DNA of 59,976 nt from positions 1 through 59,976 of the forward strand of contig JAFWZV010000025.1 of NCBI GenBank assembly GCA_017517305.1, written 5' to 3'. Positions 53,452-59,976 of this stretch are shown one piece after another. Position numbers and translations under genes: made by a program. The notes beneath the pieces were generated by a model. The model made no database searches. It was not told where the DNA came from and saw only the letters and a program-made list of their open reading frames with translations. This DNA is from Lachnospiraceae bacterium (lineage in GTDB: Bacteria > Bacillota > Clostridia > Lachnospirales > Lachnospiraceae). Position 1 is the stretch's first letter. Each line of letters opens with the position of its first letter.

Positions 53452-54630
53452 ATGGATATAGAAATACTTAAGAATGTGCCAGCAATACAGGAGTTCTTTA
53501 ATATAGAAGAAGGCAAAGCTTTGCCAGAGGGAACAAGGCTTTTTCTAGAGGCAATGTCAGAGGTAACAATACCTGTTGGACAGGATATTGTTACTTATGG
53601 TAATGAATGTGATGATGGAATGTACATTATATTAGAAGGAACAACAGATGTATTGAGTAGCCAGGGCACTATGATAAACAACCTTGGAAAGGGTGACTTT
53701 ATAGGCGAGATGGGACTTATAAATGATGATAAGCGTGGTGCTACAGTGCGAGCCACATCAGAGGTTGTTTGTGCAAATATTTCTAAGAACCTTTTTGAAG
53801 AGATGGCAGCGGCCAATAAAAAATTATATGGTAGCTTTATCAATATGCTTTATAACAAAACTACAAAGCTTGTTACTGAAAGGGAGAGGATAAAGTCAGA
53901 ACTAGAGGTTGCAACCCGTATTCAGGATAGCTGTTTAGAGCATGACTTTACGGAATTCAACAAACTAGATAATGTAGAGATAATAGCTAAGATGCGTCCT
54001 GCCAAAGAGGTTGGTGGCGATTTCTATGATGTATTTATGATAGATGATAAGCATTTGTGCTATCTAATAGCAGATGTGTCAGGAAAGGGTGTTCCGGCAG
54101 CTATATTTATGAGTATGGCAAAAACTTATATTAAAACCTATGCCACACTGGGACTTCCTCTGGCTGAGGTTGCCACCAAGGCAAATAATCAGCTTTGCTA
54201 TAAGAATGAGCAGGGTATGTTTGTTACGGCGTTTATCTGTGTGTTAGATCTGGAAACTAATGAGGTGAAATTTATTAATGCAGGACATAATAGGCCATTT
54301 GTTAAGAAGGCTAATGGTGAATTTGAAATGATACCTGCGAAGGTTAATCTTGTATTCGGTATGATGGAGGATATTCCATATAAGGAGCAAAGCTTTGTTC
54401 TTGAAGTTGGTGATGCCATATATATGTATACAGATGGGGTAACAGAGGCGGTAAATCCTAAGGATGAGCTTTTGGGAGATGCTTATGCCAAGGATATGCT
54501 TAATAAGCATATAGATAAATTAAGTGATGTGGAAAGCTTTGTAGATACAATGTTTGAAGAGGTTGATGCTTTCGCGGATGGAGCTATGCAGGCGGATGAT
54601 ATTACTATGGTTTATTTGAGTAGGCAGTAG
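53452..54630 (+). CDS. Cyclic nucleotide-binding PP2C/SpoIIE phosphatase
   Basis: A 392-residue protein. Residues about 20-145 form a cNMP-binding domain; the phosphate cassette GDFIGEMGLINDDKRGATVR keeps the Glu and Arg that contact the cyclic phosphate. A coiled linker (ERIKSELEVATRIQ) leads to a SpoIIE-type PP2C domain (170-390) with GGDFYD, ADVSGKGVPAA, YTDGVTEAVNP and DDITMV, so the metal-binding Asp residues are complete. It should dephosphorylate a STAS anti-sigma antagonist, with cAMP or cGMP as the switch. The STAS, RsbW and cyclase genes follow in the same operon, so a complete module is encoded. Confidence 0.88.
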   Translation: MDIEILKNVPAIQEFFNIEEGKALPEGTRLFLEAMSEVTIPVGQDIVTYGNECDDGMYIILEGTTDVLSSQGTMINNLGKGDFIGEMGLINDDKRGATVRATSEVVCANISKNLFEEMAAANKKLYGSFINMLYNKTTKLVTERERIKSELEVATRIQDSCLEHDFTEFNKLDNVEIIAKMRPAKEVGGDFYDVFMIDDKHLCYLIADVSGKGVPAAIFMSMAKTYIKTYATLGLPLAEVATKANNQLCYKNEQGMFVTAFICVLDLETNEVKFINAGHNRPFVKKANGEFEMIPAKVNLVFGMMEDIPYKEQSFVLEVGDAIYMYTDGVTEAVNPKDELLGDAYAKDMLNKHIDKLSDVESFVDTMFEEVDAFADGAMQADDITMVYLSRQ

Positions 54631-54645
54631 GAGGTATATGCACAG

Positions 54646-56448
54646 ATGAAGAAAACTCTTAGATATATAATAGAGGCAGTTATAATATTTTCTTTAACCT
54701 TTATACTTACCATTACCAATTTATTTTCCGGTTTGGACTATATGCTAAAGGATTTAATGTACCAAAGGCCACGAGGCGTGGATAATGATATTAAGATTAT
54801 AGCTATAGATGAGAGAACCCTAGAGGAGCTTGGACCTATTAATACCTGGTCAAGACAGTATTACGCAGATTTGATTAATTATTTTAATCAGGATGAGAAT
54901 GCCAAGCCATCGGTTATCGCCTTCGATATTTTGTTCTCAGGATATTTTGGCGAGAATGGAGCTCCTACAGAGGGGGATATTGCTTTTGCAACGGCTGCAA
55001 AGGATAGTGGAAATGTAGTTGTTGTATCACAGTTCCAATATGAAGAAAAGCCTACATATTATAAGGATGGCACCGTTGGCTATGATATTAAGGCAATTTA
55101 TTATCCTTATAATGAGCTAAGGGAAGCGTCACGTATAGGCTATTCAAATGTGGCGCAGGACTCTGATGGTGTTGTAAGAAGATTAATATTATCTGAAGAA
55201 TATGATGGACAGGCAATGCAAACATTTTCCAAAGAAATATATGATTTGTATTGTAAGAATCAGGGAATAGCTCCTAATCAGGTTACTACAGACAAGTATA
55301 ACAAGACAATGATTAACTATTCAGGTAAGCCAGGAGATTATGAGTATATTTCCATGGTTGATGTTCTAAATGGCAAAATAGATAGTCGTGTCTTTAAGGA
55401 TAGTATTATATTAGTTGGAGCTTATGCATCTGGTATGCAGGATAATTTTAATGTGCCAAATGGCTATAGCAAGCAGATGTTTGGAGTAGAGATACATGCC
55501 AATATATTGCAGTCCTTTATGCAGGGCAGATTTTCCATTAACGGAAATCCATATATGGCAGGAATTATTCTAGGACTTATATGTGGATTGTTACATATCA
55601 TATTTAGAAAGTCTAAGATTTGGGTATCTACTATATTGATGGTGCTTGCCATTGTTGGAGAATTATTAGTAGGAGTTGGCCTTAATAATAATGGAAAGGC
55701 CATAAGCTTAATCTATTTTCCTATAATGCTTGTGGTGTCTTATATTTATTGTCTGGCAATAGGATATATATTAGAAAGCATAAAGCGTAAGAAGGTGCTT
55801 AATGCATTTAAGAAGTACGTGGCACCAGAGATAGTTGATGAGATAGCTAAAAAAGGAGATTTCCAGATAAAGCTTGGTGGAGAAAATAGAGACATAGCAG
55901 TTTTATTTGTGGATATTCGAGGATTTACAACTATGTCGGAGGTGCTTTCTCCAGAACAGGTTGTGGAGATACTTAATCACTATCTTGCGCTTACCACAGA
56001 AGCTATATTTAAAAACAAGGGAACCTTGGATAAATTCGTAGGTGATGCAACTATGGCAGTATTTAATTCACCATTTGATTTGGATGATTATGAATTTAGA
56101 GCAGTGTGTGCAGCTATGGACATAGTTGAAAAAGGTGTTGCATTAGAGGCAGAGCTACTTGAAAAGTACGGAAGAACAGTAGGCTTTGGAGTAGGTGTAA
56201 ACTGTGGTCCTGCGGTTGTTGGTAATGTGGGCTGTGAGAACCGTATGGACTTTACAGCTATTGGTGATACAGTAAATACTGCGGCAAGACTTGAGTCCAA
56301 TGCTAAGAAGGGACAGGTCCTAATTAGCGATGCTATATATGATAGAGTTAAAGATAGAATAGAAGTAGAAGAAGTTGGAGAGATACCTCTTAAAGGTAAG
56401 TCAAAGGGAGTGTTTGTTTACTCAGTTACTTCAGTAAAGAGAGATTAG
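54646..56448 (+). CDS. CHASE2-domain class III adenylate cyclase
   Basis: A 600-residue membrane enzyme: N-terminal helix (9-26), an extracytoplasmic CHASE2 domain (about 30-300), three membrane helices (about 305-385) and a class III cyclase domain. The metal ligands (VDIRGFT and KFVGDATM), adenine-specifying Lys (LDKFVG) and Asp (AIGDTVN), and the catalytic Asn/Arg (NTAARLE) are present, so ATP to cAMP is expected rather than GTP. Class III cyclases are uncommon in low-GC Firmicutes. The cyclase follows the cNMP-binding phosphatase by 15 bases, indicating a local circuit. Confidence 0.88.
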   Translation: MKKTLRYIIEAVIIFSLTFILTITNLFSGLDYMLKDLMYQRPRGVDNDIKIIAIDERTLEELGPINTWSRQYYADLINYFNQDENAKPSVIAFDILFSGYFGENGAPTEGDIAFATAAKDSGNVVVVSQFQYEEKPTYYKDGTVGYDIKAIYYPYNELREASRIGYSNVAQDSDGVVRRLILSEEYDGQAMQTFSKEIYDLYCKNQGIAPNQVTTDKYNKTMINYSGKPGDYEYISMVDVLNGKIDSRVFKDSIILVGAYASGMQDNFNVPNGYSKQMFGVEIHANILQSFMQGRFSINGNPYMAGIILGLICGLLHIIFRKSKIWVSTILMVLAIVGELLVGVGLNNNGKAISLIYFPIMLVVSYIYCLAIGYILESIKRKKVLNAFKKYVAPEIVDEIAKKGDFQIKLGGENRDIAVLFVDIRGFTTMSEVLSPEQVVEILNHYLALTTEAIFKNKGTLDKFVGDATMAVFNSPFDLDDYEFRAVCAAMDIVEKGVALEAELLEKYGRTVGFGVGVNCGPAVVGNVGCENRMDFTAIGDTVNTAARLESNAKKGQVLISDAIYDRVKDRIEVEEVGEIPLKGKSKGVFVYSVTSVKRD

Positions 56449-56459
56449 GAGGAGTGGGA

Positions 56460-56873
56460 ATGAAGAAAGAACTTAATGTTAAGGCCACCTTGGAAAATCT
56501 CCATACTGTTCTTGGCTTTATAGAGGAGAATTTGGAACTTGTAGAATGTCCTATGAAAATAGCCATGAAGATTGTGGTTTGTGTAGAAGAGTTATATGTA
56601 AATGTAGCTAGTTATGCCTACGAAGGAGTTTCGGGGGATTGTAGATTAGAGTTTGTAGTTGATGATGCTACACCTAACAGAGTGAACATTACTATACTAG
56701 ATGAAGGCAAGCCATTTAATCCTCTGGAAAAGGAGGACCCAGATACAACTCTTGATGCAGATGAAAGAGAAATTGGAGGACTTGGAATTTTTATGGTGAA
56801 AAATATTATGGACACCATTTCTTACGAAAGAAAGGAAGAAAATAACATAATAATTATGGAAAAGTCCTGGTAA
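56460..56873 (+). CDS. RsbW/SpoIIAB-like anti-sigma serine kinase
   Basis: A 137-residue HATPase_c-type protein: EELYVNVASYAYE (N box), ILDEGKPFNP, and GGLGIFMVKNIMD (G box). Such kinases phosphorylate a STAS antagonist and otherwise bind a sigma factor or other partner. No sigma gene lies in the window, so the partner is unknown. The start at 56460 follows AGGAGG; the GTG at 56454 overlaps it. It starts 11 bases after the cyclase gene and 44 bases before the STAS gene. Confidence 0.87.
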   Translation: MKKELNVKATLENLHTVLGFIEENLELVECPMKIAMKIVVCVEELYVNVASYAYEGVSGDCRLEFVVDDATPNRVNITILDEGKPFNPLEKEDPDTTLDADEREIGGLGIFMVKNIMDTISYERKEENNIIIMEKSW

Positions 56874-56917
56874 ATATAGTATAATTAATTATTATGTGTG
56901 ATTTGGAGGAGAAAACT

Positions 56918-57220
56918 ATGGAAATTAAGAAGATACAGAATGATTCTGAGCTTACAATGTCAATTAGTGGACGCTTGGATACTAATGCGGCACCAAAGCT
57001 TATAGCAGATATTGACGAAAGCTTAGTGGAGGGTGTTAAATCATTTGTACTTGATATGGCTGAGTGTGATTATGTTGCCAGTTCAGGGCTTCGTGCAATC
57101 CTTGGAGCACAGAAGAAGATGAATGCTCTTCAGGGCACTATGGTTGTTAAGAATGTTGTAAGTGATGTTATGGAAGTATTTGAGATGACAGGATTTGCTG
57201 ATATCCTGAATTTTGAATAA
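56918..57220 (+). CDS. STAS-domain anti-sigma factor antagonist
   Basis: A 100-residue RsbV/SpoIIAA-like protein. The STAS core is complete, with the phosphorylatable Ser in CDYVASSGLRAILGAQ. In partner switching the kinase phosphorylates it to block binding, and the PP2C phosphatase restores it. The ATG at 56918 follows GGAGGAGAAAA. All three switch proteins are in one operon. Confidence 0.9.
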   Translation: MEIKKIQNDSELTMSISGRLDTNAAPKLIADIDESLVEGVKSFVLDMAECDYVASSGLRAILGAQKKMNALQGTMVVKNVVSDVMEVFEMTGFADILNFE

Positions 57221-57247
57221 AACATAGGATAACAAGGGAGGTTGCTT

Positions 57248-58546
57248 ATGGATTTTACTAACGAGATTGTGAAATTTGTATCAGATAAGGTTGGAGGAGT
57301 TTTGATAATATCTGATTCCTCAGATGAAATAGTATATGCTGATTCATATTTTACCAAAAAGTACAATCAAGACATAACAGGTTTAGATGCTACCGAAGTA
57401 TTTATGTGGCTTGATGAGTGTCCAGAGGTTGAAGTTGATGGACCAGCAGTTGAGTGGGAGAATATTGACAGAGCAAGTAAGAAGTATTACAGAATTAATT
57501 CTTCCAAATTTGAGAAAGATGGAAAGATATATAGTATTCATTTAGAGACAGATATTACTGAGTATATGGGTCTTAACCGTGATATTACTAAGTATATGAG
57601 CTTTTTCAAGAAGCTTTCTGCATTTCAGACAGCGGTATTACAGAAGCTTTCTAATACATTTTATGAGCTTCTTCCTATGCTTACAGAGTACTTTAATGTA
57701 AGTAAGGCCTATTTCCTTATTCAAAGAGAAGGCCACATGGATGTAATTACATACAATAAGATGGGAGATGTGTATAGCAATGACCGTATAGGACTTAATG
57801 CTAAGGTTGAGAGTGCATTTACCATGAATGAAGAGGATGATATATTATTAACAAGCTTAGCGCCAGAGCTTCAGGAGGTTATGATACTGAATGGTAGCAA
57901 GGAAGATAGTGTGTTTAACAAGCTTTGTAATGGAGCCGTATCAGGACAGAAATACGCTATATACTTTGGCGCATGGCCTAATATGGACAAGGATTCTATG
58001 AAGGAGAAAACGCTCCTTAGCGTAATAAAGCTTTATGTTGAGAATGGAATCATGAAGGAAACTCTTAGATATAGCAGTGAGCACGATGGACTTACTGGAC
58101 TATATAACAAGGCAAAATATTTAGAGATGATGGATGCTCAGTATCAGCTTATGGATTCCATTGGTATATTTAACTTAGATGTTAATAACCTTAAGGTGCT
58201 TAATGATACACAAGGTCATGAGGCAGGTGATAAGCTTCTTATAAAGGCTGCAAATAGTATCAGAAAGGTTACAAATAATAAGGTCCATGGATATAGAATG
58301 GGCGGTGATGAATTCCTTATGATAGCATGTGATGTTACTAAGGAGGAGGTTGATAACCTAAAGAACCGTTGGGAGGCAGAGCTTGAACGTCTAAACACAG
58401 TGGAGGATGGCATTAATTGTGTTATTGCAGCTGGTGTTGTATTCGGCGAAAAGGGATATAATTTTGCAGAGCTTATGAAGAAGGCAGATGAGCTTATGTA
58501 CGAGGATAAAAAGGCTAAGAAAAAGCCAGGAGAAGAAATACGATAA
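57248..58546 (+). CDS. GGDEF diguanylate cyclase with PAS-like head
   Basis: A 432-residue cytoplasmic protein. The N-terminal 120 residues look PAS-like, followed by a GAF-like segment (130-280) and a GGDEF domain (about 290-430). RMGGDEFLMIA is intact, with the preceding GLYNKAKYLEM and NLDVNNLKVLNDTQGHEAGD. The inhibitory RxxD site is not evident. It should make c-di-GMP, the opposite of the HD-GYP protein at 39031, which is on a TACGCAA promoter too. The start at 57248 follows GGGAGG. Confidence 0.87.
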   Translation: MDFTNEIVKFVSDKVGGVLIISDSSDEIVYADSYFTKKYNQDITGLDATEVFMWLDECPEVEVDGPAVEWENIDRASKKYYRINSSKFEKDGKIYSIHLETDITEYMGLNRDITKYMSFFKKLSAFQTAVLQKLSNTFYELLPMLTEYFNVSKAYFLIQREGHMDVITYNKMGDVYSNDRIGLNAKVESAFTMNEEDDILLTSLAPELQEVMILNGSKEDSVFNKLCNGAVSGQKYAIYFGAWPNMDKDSMKEKTLLSVIKLYVENGIMKETLRYSSEHDGLTGLYNKAKYLEMMDAQYQLMDSIGIFNLDVNNLKVLNDTQGHEAGDKLLIKAANSIRKVTNNKVHGYRMGGDEFLMIACDVTKEEVDNLKNRWEAELERLNTVEDGINCVIAAGVVFGEKGYNFAELMKKADELMYEDKKAKKKPGEEIR

Positions 58547-58570
58547 TATTTATCTAGGGAGGAAAAAACT

Positions 58571-59617
58571 ATGAACTTTGTGGATTTGATTGAAGAGGCT
58601 AAGATGGATGGATGCTCAGATGTGCATATTACAGTAGGAACATCTATTGCTCGTAGAAGATATGGAAAGCTGGAGATGCTTGAGCCAATTCCAACTGCTC
58701 AGGAGTCAACTAACTTAATTCTTGAGACCTTGACAGAGGATCAAATAAGAAGAATACGCTCAGGAGAAGACTTGGATTTTGCGTATATGATACCAAGTGG
58801 TACAAGAGTAAGAGCAAATATTTATCATCAGAGAAATAATCTTGCTGCAACATATAGAATTCTTCAGAGCAAGATTCCTACTTTCGATGAATTAGAGATT
58901 CCAGAAGCAGTTAGAAAGCTTGTTAACGAGCCTAGAGGTTTAGTGCTTATTACTGGTCCTACAGGAAGTGGTAAGACAACAACTCTTGCTTCTATGATTG
59001 ACTATATTAATAAGAAGATGGCTAAACATGTTATGACAATCGAGGATCCTATTGAGTACGTATATTACCATGCTAAGTCTATGATTCATCAGAGACAGGT
59101 GGGCACAGATGTAGATTCATTTGCTACAGCTCTTCGCTCAGCGCTTAGAGAGGATCCTGATATTATCCTTGTTGGAGAGATGAGAGATTTTGAGACTATA
59201 AGTGCTGCTATTACTGCGGCTGAGACAGGACATCTTGTTTTTGCCACTCTTCATACAACCACAGCAGCTCAGACTATTGAGCGTATTATTGATGCTTATC
59301 CGCCACATGGGCAGGCACAGGCTAGAACACAGCTTGCCAATGTATTAAAGGGTGTAGTAACACAGCAGCTTATTCCTAGAGATGATGAGGATGGAATGGC
59401 TATGGCTACAGAGATTCTTCTCAACAATGAAGCGGTAGCTAACCAGATTCGTGAGAATAAGACTCATCAGATTCCATCAGCTATGCAGTCAGGTGTCGCA
59501 CAAGGTATGCATAGCATGAATGCTGATCTTAAGAGATTGGTTAGAGAGCAGAAGATTACAAATACTACTGCATTAAAGTTCTGTACTAATGTAAAGGATT
59601 ACGAGAGTCAGAGATAA
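58571..59617 (+). CDS. pilT: PilT type IV pilus retraction ATPase
   Basis: A 348-residue secretion/pilus ATPase. It has Walker A GPTGSGKTTT (residues 129-138), Asp box MTIEDPIEYVY, Walker B DPDIILVGEMRDFET and His box ATLHTTTAAQTIER, and the C-terminal LKRLVREQKI region, so it matches PilT over PilB (shorter, no N-terminal extension). PilT pulls pili back for twitching or adhesion. No other pilus gene is here, and its place at the end of the cAMP/c-di-GMP operon suggests co-regulation of pilus retraction with the surface programme. Confidence 0.88.
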   Translation: MNFVDLIEEAKMDGCSDVHITVGTSIARRRYGKLEMLEPIPTAQESTNLILETLTEDQIRRIRSGEDLDFAYMIPSGTRVRANIYHQRNNLAATYRILQSKIPTFDELEIPEAVRKLVNEPRGLVLITGPTGSGKTTTLASMIDYINKKMAKHVMTIEDPIEYVYYHAKSMIHQRQVGTDVDSFATALRSALREDPDIILVGEMRDFETISAAITAAETGHLVFATLHTTTAAQTIERIIDAYPPHGQAQARTQLANVLKGVVTQQLIPRDDEDGMAMATEILLNNEAVANQIRENKTHQIPSAMQSGVAQGMHSMNADLKRLVREQKITNTTALKFCTNVKDYESQR

Positions 59618-59641
59618 TTGATGGAATAGTTTTATGCATAT

Positions 59642-59690
59642 AAGGATTGCTGCTAGGTAAAAATGTTAATGCCAAGCAGCAATCCTTTTG
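59642..59690 (+). terminator. Intrinsic terminator after pilT
   Basis: AAGGATTGCTGCT (59642-59654) pairs perfectly with AGCAGCAATCCTT (59675-59687), followed by TTTGTTTT. Confidence 0.88.
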
Positions 59691-59708
59691 TTTTACATTG
59701 AGTGAAAT

Positions 59709-59752
59709 ACTAGTAAAAAACTAGCACAAAACTAGCACAAAACTAGCAAAAA
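59709..59752. repeat. Four phased 11-bp direct repeats
   Basis: Units ACTAGTAAAAA, ACTAGCACAAA, ACTAGCACAAA and ACTAGCAAAAA begin at 59709, 59720, 59731 and 59742, exactly 11 bp apart. The A tracts are thus in near-helical phase and would bend DNA, upstream of the -35. They may be an UP-element or a regulator binding site. Confidence 0.7.
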
Positions 59753-59782
59753 GAAAAATGTCTATTTTTTGTAAAAAAGTAG

Positions 59783-59811
59783 TTGACATTAAAATTCTAC
59801 TGTGATATATT
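59783..59811 (+). promoter_or_regulatory. Strong consensus promoter at the window end
   Basis: TTGACA (59783-59788), 17 bp, TGA-TATATT (59803-59811) is a near-ideal promoter with extended -10. The downstream 160 bases hold a CTGTC-GCGAAA-GACAG hairpin at the predicted RNA start (59819-59834) and GAAAAT/ATTTTC arms (59871-59892), but no start codon with a good ribosome binding site, so the product lies beyond. The layout resembles a highly expressed RNA-gene or rrn-type leader. Confidence 0.6.
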
Positions 59812-59976
59812 TTAATAGCTGTCGCGAAAGACAGTAAGAACCTTTGACAAATTAATAACATGATAACCCTGAAAATTCTTTAAGAGATTTTCAAAAGATT
59901 TAGTACAAATCTTACATTCAACAGAATGGAAACACAAACAGTAAAACAGGGACATTATTTAAGCTAGAGTTTAAAA

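Noticed and set aside
59930-59976. Start of a 16S rRNA gene at the right end (AGAGTTT)
   Set aside because: AGAGTTT is followed by AAAA rather than GATC, so the usual 16S 5' end is not there. The rrn idea rests only on the promoter form.

Overview
The window looks like a chromosomal segment of a low-GC anaerobic Firmicute, most likely a member of the Lachnospiraceae (Butyrivibrio/Lachnospira type). The reasons are the gene order murB-rapZ-whiA-HPr, the glgC-glgD pair, the four-subunit pyruvate:ferredoxin oxidoreductase, a ROK glucokinase, HPr kinase, SpoVG, and the AT-rich codon use with strong AGGAGG ribosome binding sites. No rRNA, tRNA, insertion sequence or CRISPR array is visible.

Region by region. 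1-7.8 kb is an accessory stretch of small regulators (TetR, MarR, XRE, AraC), a redox-type C_GCAxxG_C_C protein, an MBL hydrolase, a lipoprotein and two GNAT acetyltransferases. 7.8-8.07 kb is a large nested hairpin with no gene. 8.08-11.1 kb is the porCDAB operon on the minus strand. 11.3-16.7 kb holds a zinc-ribbon membrane protein, an anchored unknown protein, a clostridial-type aconitase and a tandem-receiver response regulator, followed by an orphan Hpt protein. 17.6-30.5 kb is mostly core genes: NfeD/SPFH, glgCD, spoVG, hprK, glucokinase, murB-rapZ-whiA and an HPr-like protein whose His15 is Glu, then a long Sel1/TPR protein. 30.6-31.2 kb is an eight-unit, 72-bp hairpin repeat array. clpB follows.

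The most unusual part is 34-59.6 kb plus one outlier at 3.8 kb. Six promoters there share one architecture: two direct TACGCAA(AA) boxes exactly 21 bp apart, then exactly 33 bp from the second box to an extended TGn-TATATT-like -10, with no recognisable -35. A LytTR-domain response regulator gene (44941-45675) lies inside this region on the opposite strand. LytTR proteins bind 9-bp direct repeats with a 12-bp spacer, which is the geometry seen, so I infer one LytTR regulon. Its members are two Thr-rich-linker lipoproteins, a BMP-BMP-hybrid histidine kinase-HD-GYP operon, an MBG-repeat surface protein, and two large paralogous exported repeat proteins. The second of these heads an operon of FecR protein, cyclic-nucleotide-binding PP2C phosphatase, CHASE2 adenylate cyclase, RsbW-like kinase, STAS antagonist, GGDEF cyclase and PilT.

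Together this suggests a surface programme in which extracellular sensing, c-di-GMP turnover (HD-GYP against GGDEF), a cAMP-controlled partner switch and a pilus retraction ATPase are produced under one regulator. The LytTR link and the cAMP-partner-switch link are inferences from motif geometry, domain content and gene order. The last 360 bases carry a strong consensus promoter preceded by four 11-bp phased repeats; the gene it drives lies beyond the window.
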